Source of the DNA: Phytophthora colocasiae
Lineage: Eukaryota > Oomycota > Peronosporomycetes > Peronosporales > Peronosporaceae
Direction: 5' to 3'
DNA length: 64,000 nucleotides
Assembly (NCBI GenBank): GCA_018806915.1
Contig: JAGKQI010000098.1
Location: 2,356,001-2,420,000 of the forward strand
The position numbers and the translations under genes were made by a program. Below, piece after piece: positions 43,801-52,619 of the stretch. Each line of letters opens with the position of its first letter. Positions within the stretch are counted from its first letter, which is position 1. The notes under the pieces are model-generated. The model saw only the letters and a list, made by a program, of their open reading frames with translations. It was not told where the DNA came from and ran no database searches.

Positions 43801-46612
43801 GGGAAAAGAGGATGACGTGGATGGTGAAGAGGAAGAAGGCGACGGTGATGTTGAAGACGATGGATCTTCAGTACCATCCGAAGAAGAGGACCGTCGGAAG
43901 CAGGAACTTGCTCTTCCCCGCCGGATGCGATCAGGTGGCTCGGTTGGTCTCGCTAATCTCGGCAACACTTGTTATATGAACTCTGCATTGCAGTGTCTTA
44001 CAAACACCAAGCTGCTGGCTGAGTATTTCCTCTCAGGGATGTACTTGGAAGACATCAATCGTACCAGTACGCTAGGACTGCAAGGTAAGCTGGCGGAGGT
44101 ATATGGCAAACTCGCTGAAGATATGTGGTGTGTCAAGCAAAAGTCAATTTCACCGCGAAATTTCAAGAAGTCGATTGGCAAATTCAACGAAGTATTCCGT
44201 GGCAACGACCAGCAAGATGCGCAAGAACTCCTTGCGTTTTTGTTGAGTGGATTGAGTGAAGATCTGAATCGCATTCAGGACAAGCCGTATATTGAGCAAC
44301 CGGATAGCGATGGCCGCTACGATGCAGACCTCGCCGACGAGTGGTGGCGCAATCATCTTCGACGAGAAGTCTCGATTATTGTTGCACTGTTCACGGGCCA
44401 GTACAAGTCGCTGCTAACGTGCAGTGTTTGCGGCTTCAAATCAGCAAGATTCGAGCCTTTTACATTTCTCCAAGTACCACTGCCGGAGCCCAAGCATAAC
44501 ACGGTGACGGTGCAGTTAATGCTCGCGAATGGTGTTACACCGATGAAAGTGTCCGTACGACTGAGCATCTCGGCAACAATCTTTGATCTGAAGCACGAGC
44601 TTATGAAGATGTGTCATGATGAATTTGATCTTCCTGACGTTTCAGAGAGCGATATCAAGCTGTGTGAGTTTAGCGGATCAATGATCTTGAGTTTCAAGGC
44701 TGACAACCGAAGAGTGGGTCAAATTCGTAGTATTGATCGCCTTATCGCATTTCAACTGGAGCCTCTCGACACGGAAACAATCCAGGCTACGCGTCATCGT
44801 CGTCCGTCTTACGTTCAGGCCGTTGGAGTAGGTGGCCTCCGATCAGAGGACGTTGATCACTCTGCTTTCTACGATAAATTGACTAAGGGCGTGTTGGTGG
44901 ATGTGCGTATGCGAACTCAGTCGCACGAATACATCCCAGCGGTGGTCTTGGAACCACCCACAACACATGTAGACTATGAAGACCAACCTGTCGTGCTGGT
45001 ACGCCTCCGTCGTACGGAAGATGAAATTAAGGTGCCACTGAACCGACTTCGGCCACGTCAAGCGCGGTTGCTGTACATACCCCTGCTGTCGCGCAAGTTG
45101 AGCTACTCGGCTGTGTATTTCAAGAATCCGTTTAGACCCGTACCATTCGGTTCGCCAAACCTTGTTCGACTGTGCCCTGAGCTTACGAGTGGCCTCCTCT
45201 TATATCGACTGGTGTGGGAACGTGTGAAGCAGTATGTGCCAAACGCAATTCCCCCTGCCGAGTGGGCGCAGGATGACGCGCGAAACGCCGACCGTTTGGT
45301 TGCCAATCACATTGACAGCGTGTTCGCGGGTCTCGATGACGCGTCTGTGACCTTTAGCTCGAAGTGCGGGTTCTTACTGCGTCGTGTTGAAAATAAGGGA
45401 CTGACAGACTCGCGGTCGTCGTGGTTAACACGTAGTTTCGGATTAACGATTCCGTGCACCTCTGAGCCCCTCGACATTTTGGAAGAAGAGGCAATTGCGA
45501 TTGACTGGGATCTCAGTGTGTTCCAGGACCGCGAAATGATGGACAAGATGAAGCACGTTGAGAACCACGAGAGTGTTGCACGTAACGAGGCTATTGACAA
45601 GGGTCCTGTGCCACTCAGACACTGTCTGGATGCATTTACAAACGAGGAGAAGATTAGTGAGGGATACTGTTCCAGCTGCCGACAGCATCAGGAAATGACG
45701 AAAAAGCTCGAGATTTGGCGACTACCACCAGTGATGGTAGTGCACCTGAAGCGTTTCCAGTACACTCAGACATACCGCCGGAAGCTTGCATCTCTTGTGG
45801 AGTTTCCTATTCATGACCTGGATCTTTCGAGCTGTGTGGCACCGCACATCGAAATCCCCGAGAAGTACCCATTGAAAAGATCAAAGAGTACTTCGACTGG
45901 GGTGACAGCTTCCGCGCGAAAGCTAATTAAGCTGAGGTCTCGGGGTGGAAGCACTGCTAGCAATGGAACTGCCGAACCTACTTCTCAAACTGGGGCGGAA
46001 GATGCTGCTGCTGGGTCGGATGCAGATGAACACGACGAACACCCAGCGGACGGCGAGTTAGAAGAAGAAAGTCAGGGGGAGAAACCCGAAGATAGCGAGT
46101 TGCCTGTGACTGAAGGAGGTTCTGCTCAAGGAGACGACGAGGCCTCGTCACCAGATAAGACTGGAAGTGCTACAACTATCGACACTGAAGCCACATCGAC
46201 TACCACCGATAGTCAGCGTGCAGCGGCTGCTCAAGCTGCTGCGGTGCGTAATCGTGTGCGTCGGGGGTACACGAACTCAAATTTGGATCAGTCACGTTGC
46301 CTGGAGACGAAGTACAATCTCTATGGTGTTGTGAACCACCAAGGCGCACTTGGCGGTGGCCATTACACAGCTTACGCCAAGAACTTCGTGGATGACCAAT
46401 GGTATTACTACGATGACGAGCGTGTTCGCGTTGTGGAAGAGCAGCAGGTCGTCAGTCCGTCCGCTTACTTACTCTTCTACCTCCGTTCGGACATGGATGG
46501 CATACTCGTGAAGGACATGTTCCCCAAAAACATGAAACCAGGCAAGATTACAGACGAAGATATCGAACGCTTTGTCGAGGAGGGCGACGAGCGCCGCTGT
46601 AGCATCATGTAA
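40868..46612 (+). CDS. USP32-like ubiquitin hydrolase with added PX domain and CaaX end
   Basis: 1914 residues in one exon. A disordered Ser-rich N-terminus is followed by a PX domain at about 193-280 (GGLQWLIRKRYSDFRELHDRLK...LYFPKRHV), which binds phosphoinositides in its family. EF-hand-like helices lie at about 415-680 (DINMDEFLRAVAILRCG, FNMCDLDHAGKV), with poor Ca-binding loops. A DUSP domain is at about 800-945 (DDRWYLLERKWYIHWCRYI). The split USP catalytic domain runs from 1023: catalytic Cys 1035 in GLANLGNTCYMNSALQC, zinc pairs CSVCG and CSSC, His 1832 in GALGGGHYTAY, and WYYYDDERV. The protein ends CSIM, a farnesylation-type CaaX box. EF-DUSP-USP-CaaX is the USP32 order; the PX domain is extra. 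Expected to be a membrane-attached deubiquitinase. Confidence 0.9.
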   Translation: MENSTTEPTGTPILRKTSSLPAYDVALRREGDDNSSDDASSRRVASINEEEDVVSLSSASELSLRGTNADAAVSASAPSAPTPLEAAMSPSPSSTTSSTANDMPAAITERQESTEGTDTVPQLPKVGSSRTVPTLERSHTSSELIGLRTREKQTTESAYSSPSSGSAPSFEIESVTLPTDGVTEAEIDKTTHTVFSVEVRLQGGLQWLIRKRYSDFRELHDRLKRTSSPVKQLYFPKRHVFRNRHQSVVEQRRSELEKYINEVLDIRPLIRVPLFNFLEVYAHMESYERKLQRHKKELESERMKNMLPPELLEDFSAAFKRLCSSKYLYHGNTSGGHKPEVESSRSSAGSSAPTSSGAPTGRPPTSPVKETTTTSSTSAGEPSKGSTTDERGNRHSIIMHTAGSQICISRASFRRDILGVFPDMPSSFAMRFMKAVSDRQGSDINMDEFLRAVAILRCGTMEDQLQFTFNMCDLDHAGKVQSTGLSNFLVSLHGRHVLDRPEYRRLLSEGFDQGRVRMSSDDFIKIVPELKAYHTLVDWMAPFADILCETADPQLLESQEEFNPAVQQKILANETHFNAKEVAVLQDAFNNYRASSGGDAVDVDALSSDFPLEMSDERFCRVFASFGSRANRSDIDVFSFVSALSIACRGTTKEKAEFAFNLFASVEDGSYMTREDVYGMLRLDITQNPDLESQITALIEKKHPTLNATKSSSSSSLIESMGPRTPSVSGSELGIFVDGILKGFGKRRRVWDASSSSAQTESLTLTLDEFTAWAVKQKYEMATLRIMREVAFIDLGLVPATKEEELLIATGCYTPYEPSTLVEDDRWYLLERKWYIHWCRYIKIHVKESLLLSPPVSNPTTAATSTPSTSKVQVNGGSTASKDNYMKNLKGEIVRPKCINNYPLLTSDRRDRILKTSDDIKLGRHYIIICEQLWMALKLWYGGGPEIQRTVVVASDGEPMLDIWESETKKKLSKKKSKGKEDDVDGEEEEGDGDVEDDGSSVPSEEEDRRKQELALPRRMRSGGSVGLANLGNTCYMNSALQCLTNTKLLAEYFLSGMYLEDINRTSTLGLQGKLAEVYGKLAEDMWCVKQKSISPRNFKKSIGKFNEVFRGNDQQDAQELLAFLLSGLSEDLNRIQDKPYIEQPDSDGRYDADLADEWWRNHLRREVSIIVALFTGQYKSLLTCSVCGFKSARFEPFTFLQVPLPEPKHNTVTVQLMLANGVTPMKVSVRLSISATIFDLKHELMKMCHDEFDLPDVSESDIKLCEFSGSMILSFKADNRRVGQIRSIDRLIAFQLEPLDTETIQATRHRRPSYVQAVGVGGLRSEDVDHSAFYDKLTKGVLVDVRMRTQSHEYIPAVVLEPPTTHVDYEDQPVVLVRLRRTEDEIKVPLNRLRPRQARLLYIPLLSRKLSYSAVYFKNPFRPVPFGSPNLVRLCPELTSGLLLYRLVWERVKQYVPNAIPPAEWAQDDARNADRLVANHIDSVFAGLDDASVTFSSKCGFLLRRVENKGLTDSRSSWLTRSFGLTIPCTSEPLDILEEEAIAIDWDLSVFQDREMMDKMKHVENHESVARNEAIDKGPVPLRHCLDAFTNEEKISEGYCSSCRQHQEMTKKLEIWRLPPVMVVHLKRFQYTQTYRRKLASLVEFPIHDLDLSSCVAPHIEIPEKYPLKRSKSTSTGVTASARKLIKLRSRGGSTASNGTAEPTSQTGAEDAAAGSDADEHDEHPADGELEEESQGEKPEDSELPVTEGGSAQGDDEASSPDKTGSATTIDTEATSTTTDSQRAAAAQAAAVRNRVRRGYTNSNLDQSRCLETKYNLYGVVNHQGALGGGHYTAYAKNFVDDQWYYYDDERVRVVEEQQVVSPSAYLLFYLRSDMDGILVKDMFPKNMKPGKITDEDIERFVEEGDERRCSIM

Positions 46613-46717
46613 GCACCTCTCCATGTTCTAGCATCTATTCCACGTACTGTTCATTCTGAAGGGCTGATTCCAAGGGACCAAACCAACGTAACATGGAAGC
46701 TCTCAAATATTATAGAC

Positions 46718-49099
46718 TTATTGCTTGCAAGGTGCGTAAGAGCCTACAATCTCCTTGAGTTGCAGCCTTTTCACGAAGGAGACAATCTGCTCCGGTTCAG
46801 TGCAACGAAAGCTGGCATGTAGCTTCAGACTCAAGCTGTCGAACACAAACTCGCCCATGAACATGAGACCAGGATCCTCATCGCCTTCAAATTCTTCAGC
46901 GTAAAACAGGACAGTGCGTTGCTGGTATGCGTCTCTAGACCGTAAACCATCCAAGACGACGATAAAGTCGTGAGCCTGAAGGTGTTGAGCTAAAACCGCA
47001 GCGTCTGGAATCCGAGATACTCGACAGTTGAAGCCTCCTCCATCGGCTAACTCATTCCAGTTTTCATCAAATGATTCAGGGCTGAAGCGTGCTCCGGCAA
47101 AGTCGTCCATCCGAACGGACTCTCTATCAGACACTGGCACTCTGCTTGAAGTCGGTGTGCTTGTATTCTTCGAAATCTCCCACACAGCTTCACCCGTGAG
47201 TGAGTGCACGAGGTAAGCTCGTTGTGAAGCTTCATGCCAATGACGCACCCAAGCCCCTGTACCAGAGCTATTGGCATTTTCGACGATATCTCGAGCAGTG
47301 GCGATGTCCCTAGCACTGCGTGCAGTCTCGTTACCTGCAAATGCGTCCACGTCTACAATTGGTAACTGCGGTTCACGTGGACTCGCTCGCATATTTTCTA
47401 GACGTTTTTGCCGATGTCGAAGTCTCCGTTCGCGTCTTTGAGCTGGTGTTCGATCGTCATCTCCGCTTGAAGAGGACGAGTGGTTAGAGAGACCACCCGA
47501 GTCGTCACTGTTTGAACCGCTGTCGCTTTCACTGTCGTCGGACTCGTCACTGTCATCGTCATCGTCGCTGTTTTCCCAACGAATCTGCGGAGGGAAAAGA
47601 GGATCGGTGCCGGGGATTCCTCGATGGTGAAGTCTGTACAACGCGGATCCGCACCGCCCAGCCACAAGGATCAACAACGGAGTCCACACGTCCAATACAA
47701 GTTGAACCAGTCCAGCACAGGCCAGCATCACTGGTACACCTCGTCCGCCTACTACTTGTCCACTGCGAAGTGCTGCGTAGAAGACAAGAAGCAAATAGCC
47801 CCCAGCGACACCGTCGAGAGCTTTCGCGCGTTGAATTCGGTGCAACCACGCGCGGTTGTAGGCGAGAACAGGTTCTTGCGGGAGCCGAAGCTGCACCCCA
47901 TCAACTTCTCGCACTCTGCTGTTCGCGTCACGTGTACGTAAGCCGTAGAGCTCCAAACAAGCATCGTAGTTGATTCGATGGGAGATCGTGAGGTAAGTCA
48001 GCAACGTTGTGGCCGACTTGAGCAATAACATGATGTACAACGGAATCCCCACCGGATTTACACGGAATTGCGTTCGACCTGAGTACCAAGCTGTCGAGAT
48101 CAGCCCAAGAGCAAGCAGCAATAGACCACAGACGAGATGGATCCACGCCAGCACCAACACACGATGCAGCACTTCAATACTCAACTGGGCACGCTTTGGC
48201 AATGTCCGTCTTGGGAAGAAAAACTTGAGTTTATCCCATAGTCGAAAGCTGGGTGGCGGGATAGCTGGTGCTGTGCGAATTTCTTCACTATCATCGTCCA
48301 GCGGTGGCTCCGTATCGACAAGTTCCAGATAACTGCAGAAGATCAGACTGATCTTGGCGAGTGCGCACAGAGCGATCCAGACATCCGTGAAGCTTTTTGT
48401 GCTTTCCACAAAGTAGCCATTGAAAGCTCCTTCCTGCGGCCGCATGAGCCATACAAAGTCAATGGCAGTAGCCAGCGCTAGGCCAGTAATATACAAACGG
48501 TGGTGGTCATGCTGTACAAAAGCCACTGCTTCATCTTCTGTTGCTGCTGGTAGCAAGATGAGACTGATGGCGATCGGAACGTTGTAACGTGGAGCAGGCG
48601 TGCCTGCCTCGGATAACATCCCTGCTAAAAGCATCAAGAACGCGATGCCTTGTTGCAATGACAGATGACCCAACGCCCGTCTTACACTACGTGCTATACT
48701 GGCTGTAGCTTTGCCATCGCCACAGTAAAACTTCGCTTTACCACGCAGGGAACGTGGTGCTTTGCTTCGAGTTTTCGCTTTCGACTTGGGCTCCGCTAAG
48801 GGAACTTTAGACCCCTCCGTCTGCAGATACTTTAATGCTGATCCAGACACAACAGTGCTTTCCTCAGGTGGTGCAGTAGGCAATTGATCCTGTCTAATGT
48901 CGGTCAAATCCGGCACAATGAGGTTCCGAGGAGTCGACGAACTCGATCTTCCAGACGATTTCGGCACATAATCCGGTGGTTTTGGCTGTCGACGGAACTT
49001 GAATATGCTCGAAGGCTGTTGCGTTGAAGGCGCATTGCTCCATTGCTCTCCAGCGTCCTCGGACATCAGAACTTGATGGGATACTTGAATTGTAGCCAT
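46718..49099 (-). CDS. multi-pass membrane protein with a C-terminal WW domain
   Basis: 793 residues from Met at 49099 (MATIQVSHQVLMSEDAG); the frame opens 21 codons earlier. A disordered N-terminus precedes about seven to eight hydrophobic segments between residues 140 and 480 (for example GIAFLMLLAGMLSEAG, IHLVCGLLLLALGLIS, IPLYIMLLLKSATTLLTYLT). A long acidic Ser/Asp tract follows, then a WW-like domain (AWVRHWHEASQRAYLVHSLTGEAVWE). The C-terminal globular part of about 120 residues has alternating strands. I do not recognise the family. The arrangement suggests a membrane protein whose cytosolic tail binds Pro-rich partners. Divergent from the UBE2S-like gene. Confidence 0.7.
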   Translation of the reverse strand: MATIQVSHQVLMSEDAGEQWSNAPSTQQPSSIFKFRRQPKPPDYVPKSSGRSSSSTPRNLIVPDLTDIRQDQLPTAPPEESTVVSGSALKYLQTEGSKVPLAEPKSKAKTRSKAPRSLRGKAKFYCGDGKATASIARSVRRALGHLSLQQGIAFLMLLAGMLSEAGTPAPRYNVPIAISLILLPAATEDEAVAFVQHDHHRLYITGLALATAIDFVWLMRPQEGAFNGYFVESTKSFTDVWIALCALAKISLIFCSYLELVDTEPPLDDDSEEIRTAPAIPPPSFRLWDKLKFFFPRRTLPKRAQLSIEVLHRVLVLAWIHLVCGLLLLALGLISTAWYSGRTQFRVNPVGIPLYIMLLLKSATTLLTYLTISHRINYDACLELYGLRTRDANSRVREVDGVQLRLPQEPVLAYNRAWLHRIQRAKALDGVAGGYLLLVFYAALRSGQVVGGRGVPVMLACAGLVQLVLDVWTPLLILVAGRCGSALYRLHHRGIPGTDPLFPPQIRWENSDDDDDSDESDDSESDSGSNSDDSGGLSNHSSSSSGDDDRTPAQRRERRLRHRQKRLENMRASPREPQLPIVDVDAFAGNETARSARDIATARDIVENANSSGTGAWVRHWHEASQRAYLVHSLTGEAVWEISKNTSTPTSSRVPVSDRESVRMDDFAGARFSPESFDENWNELADGGGFNCRVSRIPDAAVLAQHLQAHDFIVVLDGLRSRDAYQQRTVLFYAEEFEGDEDPGLMFMGEFVFDSLSLKLHASFRCTEPEQIVSFVKRLQLKEIVGSYAPCKQ

Positions 49100-49301
49100 G
49101 TTACAAAACCACCGTGTCGTTTCATGATCCAAAATATAAACGTTATTTGATGTATACCACATGATTATTCGGGTGCCAGTCTCAAGTGGCCATTTTGAAA
49201 TTATTCACGCGAAAGTCGCCAAGAGATCCTCTTCGCCTGCCTGTTCCTGCCGACACAGACATTTTCCAATGGTAAATGCAAGTGTACCATATCCGTTATT
49301 C

Positions 49302-49317
49302 ATTTCTCTTCAATTGC
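49302..49317 (+). promoter_or_regulatory. possible Inr-FPR core promoter of the E2 gene
   Basis: TCATTTCTCTTCAATT resembles the oomycete initiator followed by a CAATTT-type flanking element. If used, translation cannot start at the ATG at 49269, which complicates the first exon of the gene downstream. Confidence 0.35.
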
Positions 49318-49416
49318 ATCTTAGTTTCACGCTCTATCTCTCACTAGAAGACTCAAGATGTTGCTGTAACTGAAAGCAGGACACTAACCGCTATCTGTTT
49401 TTACCTAATTTTTTAG

Positions 49417-50136
49417 CTAACAAGGGAGAATCTACCGCCCCAAGTGGCTCATCGTGTAGCCCGTGAGCTCCGGAAGCTCGTTCTACAGCCTCTTGATGGT
49501 ATTCGATATCTCCCGCAAGAAGAAGAGCAGCTTAGTGAGATCCACGCGGAAATTCGTGGGCCAGAGGACACCCCGTACCACGGAGGCTACTTCACAGTCA
49601 AGCTCACACTCACTGAAGGTTTCCCAGAGCAGCCACCACGTGGAGTTTTCCTTACCAAGATCTTCCACCCGAATGTATCGCAACCGGCGGGAGACATTTG
49701 TGTCAATACGCTGAAAAAGGACTGGAAGCCGACGCTCGGCCTCGCGCATGTACTGCAAGTGGTTCGCTGTCTGTTGATCGTGCCTTTTCCGGAGTCTTCG
49801 TTGAATGACGAGGCAGGGAAGCTTTTCCTGGACAGTTACGACGAGTATTCGCGTCGTGCGAAGCTGTGGACGAGCATTCACGCACCCAAACGATCCGCTG
49901 TTGGAAGTGAAGAGAGCGGAGAGACAAGTGGAGAGGAGGAGAAAAAAGAGAAGACTGTCAAAAACGAGAACAATGAGAACCAGCACAAGAGACTTGCTGA
50001 GGAAGGAATCAATTCAGATACTGGAAAGGATACGCTTACTTCGCCGGTGAAGAAGAAGAAGAAAACGGAGAACGAAGCTGAAGCCTCACTTAAGAAAAAG
50101 AAAGCCAACAAGAAGAAAGGCATCAAGAGGCTCTAG
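49417..50136 (+). CDS. UBE2S-like ubiquitin-conjugating enzyme (main exon)
   Basis: The UBC fold starts after an intron acceptor (TTTTTTAG ending 49416): ENLPPQVAHRVARELRKL, then GPEDTPYHGGYFTVKL, FLTKIFHPNV, active-site Cys in GDICVNTLKKDW, and LLIVPFPESSLNDEAGKLFLDSYDEY. All are specific to UBE2S (E2-EPF), which builds K11 chains with the APC/C. A Lys/Glu-rich tail ends GIKRL, like the LRRL end that docks human UBE2S on the APC/C. The ATG is on an upstream exon I could not fix. One option is ATG at 49269-49271 directly followed by a GTAAAT donor. GTG at 49444 is not a credible start. Confidence 0.85.
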   Translation, partial: LTRENLPPQVAHRVARELRKLVLQPLDGIRYLPQEEEQLSEIHAEIRGPEDTPYHGGYFTVKLTLTEGFPEQPPRGVFLTKIFHPNVSQPAGDICVNTLKKDWKPTLGLAHVLQVVRCLLIVPFPESSLNDEAGKLFLDSYDEYSRRAKLWTSIHAPKRSAVGSEESGETSGEEEKKEKTVKNENNENQHKRLAEEGINSDTGKDTLTSPVKKKKKTENEAEASLKKKKANKKKGIKRL

Positions 50137-50236
50137 ACACGATGAGCCCTGCGCTGATGAGCCCAAATCGCCAGTGAAACTTTTGAGAACCATTTTAAAC
50201 CTAATCTAAGCTGCCAGTGCAGCATTCCTCCGTTGA

Positions 50237-51991
50237 CTATTTGAGTTTTCTCGGAATTGTACGAGTAGATCCGCCACTCTGCGTCCTTGTAGGAGTTGTA
50301 GCTACCGATTTCAAGCTTCCACCTCGAGGTGGAGGTGGTCGTGGAGTGTACGGACGAGACCCAATGCTTCCAGGCGCACTGTTGCCTGGATCTGACGCAC
50401 TACTACCACGCATCGACAGATTTAACAAATCGTCAATGTGCGATTTACTCACCAATTGGTTGCTGAATTCGTGCATCCGTTCTCCACTCTGTCGAAGCTC
50501 AGTCAATTGGTTTTCAAGCGCACGATGTTCGCCAGCAAGTCTTCTTCGTTCACGGGAGTCCACACTCCGAGCCTTCTCCCTTTCCGTCGAGTAGGACTGG
50601 CGAACAGAGTTCCCAAAGGTTTCCAGCTCCACTAATGCATCTCCGAAAGCTGTTGGATCCACAAGACGTCGTCGACGTGCAGGAACAATCCCCGCTGCAG
50701 CTCGAAGAGCTTCCTGTTCATTTAAATCTCGTTGTTTCCCACTTGTCAATCGCATTTGTACTCGTAAATGAGGTGTGTGAGCTTCCAGTTGATGTCGCGT
50801 TAAGAAAGCCCCGATCAAAGGAGAATTACACATCTCATAAGTGAACCGTTCACGGGTTTCCACGTGAGCTGCAGACTTTACGCTGCTTTCAACTTTACCA
50901 CTGGCTGGACGAGGTTGAGATTTAACTGGTGAAATCGAGAAAGCTGAGTTTCGACGGCCTTTATTGTGCGTTTGGAGGTTAGGAAGTGCTTTGTCATTTA
51001 CTTCCGAAGCTCTTTGTTCCCCTAGTTGATGGTCGGTCTCTTCCAACTCGTCATCTTGATCTTCATGCCACGTTTTAACTGCTTGTCGAGTGCGTTCAAC
51101 TCGTTCTGCTCTCATCATTCGGTTGCGCATAGCTGGGAAATCAGCAAGTGCTGCAATCCTCTTAGGCGAGTCCTGATCTACTGCCACCCAGTGGTCACAC
51201 TTGAGATCTGCAGGTACGAAGCCCAATATCCAGCAGTAACAAGTGCGTAGGATTTCGCGACGGATTTCATCACTGGAAATGAGTTTTCGAGATCGCGGAA
51301 AAGCTTCGTAAAGTGCAACAAACTGAATTTGAGCTATCACATCCGGAAGCTGATCGAAAAACCCACAGTCTCGACTCGAAGGCTTCATCTGAAGACGGAT
51401 AAAAAGGGACGTGAAAGTATCTGCAATTCGTTGATAGAACTTTCCTTCAAGATGTGGTTGTCGATCTGGTTGGAAGCAATGAGCTGTCAAGTACCAGAAC
51501 ATATCCTTCAGTAGACTGTCGATTTCAGTAGCTTCCGAGAAAATCTGTTCGAATTGAGATCGCTTCTTGGCAGAAGAGAATCGAGTATGACGCAGAACTT
51601 TCGAGCGGATTTGAATCAATTGCACACTTCGAGGAACTTCCGTGGCTTTGCTTTGGTTGAAGCGGACAGTCACGATTTCTGCTGCTTGGATCGAGTTCTT
51701 GGTACGGACAACGAGGATCGTTTTGTGTGCTGCTCGTTGCATCATCGTCCGGATTCGTTTACTTCGTTGCTGCTTCTCGGCAATTTTATCGATTAGTTGG
51801 AAGACTTGTGTAGCCCCTTCAGGTGGACGAACGTCGTTGGTTTTCTCACTTTGACTGGAATTTGCTCTTAAACGTTCCACTTCGGTGATAAAGGACCTCC
51901 TGCGGTAAATTGGAACGGGGTGGTCGGATACATTAGGACGGTTGTCACTTGTATCTTGCTGTCGAGCATGCTCTGAGGAATTCTGGATCAT
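50237..51991 (-). CDS. FAM227-like protein
   Basis: 584 residues from Met at 51991 (MIQNSSEHARQQ). The open frame continues upstream, but a GTGAGT...TTCTTCAG pair there suggests a 5' UTR intron rather than coding sequence. The core (about residues 160-290) has IDSLLKDMFWYLTAHCFQPD, FYQRIADTFTSLFIRL and LPDVIAQIQFVALYEAFPRSRKL, matching the FWWh domain of FAM227A/B as I recall it. Those proteins are linked to flagella and cilia in animals. The rest is charged and Pro/Ser-rich with a coiled coil (STEREKARSVDSRERRRLAGEHRALENQLTEL). Its 5' end faces the Crinkler-like fragment. Confidence 0.6.
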   Translation of the reverse strand: MIQNSSEHARQQDTSDNRPNVSDHPVPIYRRRSFITEVERLRANSSQSEKTNDVRPPEGATQVFQLIDKIAEKQQRSKRIRTMMQRAAHKTILVVRTKNSIQAAEIVTVRFNQSKATEVPRSVQLIQIRSKVLRHTRFSSAKKRSQFEQIFSEATEIDSLLKDMFWYLTAHCFQPDRQPHLEGKFYQRIADTFTSLFIRLQMKPSSRDCGFFDQLPDVIAQIQFVALYEAFPRSRKLISSDEIRREILRTCYCWILGFVPADLKCDHWVAVDQDSPKRIAALADFPAMRNRMMRAERVERTRQAVKTWHEDQDDELEETDHQLGEQRASEVNDKALPNLQTHNKGRRNSAFSISPVKSQPRPASGKVESSVKSAAHVETRERFTYEMCNSPLIGAFLTRHQLEAHTPHLRVQMRLTSGKQRDLNEQEALRAAAGIVPARRRRLVDPTAFGDALVELETFGNSVRQSYSTEREKARSVDSRERRRLAGEHRALENQLTELRQSGERMHEFSNQLVSKSHIDDLLNLSMRGSSASDPGNSAPGSIGSRPYTPRPPPPRGGSLKSVATTPTRTQSGGSTRTIPRKLK

Positions 51992-52160
51992 CGTGATAAC
52001 GACCCCCAACAGCGAAACAATGCTGAAGAAAATATAGTGCTGTTCCACCAAATATAGTGAACATTTAGTAGGTAGTTCAAATCCGACGGATTGATGATCA
52101 CTTGCACTCACCTTGAATGAACCTTCAACACAGTGAGGGAATCTGTGAGCAGGGGGAAGC

Positions 52161-52598
52161 ATGTTGATCACTTTAGCTTGTGTTGCTTCTAGCACGGGGG
52201 AAATGTTCGAGGTGGTGGTCGACGATGATCAGACACTGAACCAGTTGAAAACGGCAATCCTGAATGGCCTCCTTGGCAAAGAACCTTTCAACGCCACTGA
52301 ACATTTGATGAACGAGGACTTTTCCCAGATTTCCATCCCATGGATTCTAGCTCTCTTCGACTGAAGAACGCTGGACGAGGCGAAGATGAAATTCAAGTTC
52401 TGGTGGTGGTTCCCTCTGCTCAAGAGTGGATTCAACTTCTAAGCCAAGCATTACTCAATGGAGACGAGGATAATGCGCTGTTTGGTGCTTATATTGACTC
52501 GTGCAGTGCAGGTATTGCACACAGTGGAAGAGATTGAATTCGAACGGCTTGAACGCATTCTTTATCAGAACTGTGCGGAATCGTACGCTGCCAGGTGA
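52161..52598 (+). pseudogene. Crinkler (CRN)-like N-terminal fragment, frameshifted
   Basis: Three pieces in alternating frames. The first, 52161-52364, starts MLITLACVASSTGEMFEVVV and continues DDDQTLNQLKTAI, like the ubiquitin-like N-terminal domain of CRN effectors (V..V.VDxxQTVxDLKxAI). The second, 52340-52537, has DEIQVLVVVP, matching the conserved HVLVxxP motif that ends the CRN N-terminal region. The third ends at 52598 (EEIEFERLERILYQNC). No LFLAK motif is seen. The order and two motifs support a decayed or very divergent CRN gene; unrecognised introns are an alternative. Confidence 0.5.
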
Positions 52599-52619
52599 AC
52601 ATCTTCAGGGTAACGTGTA

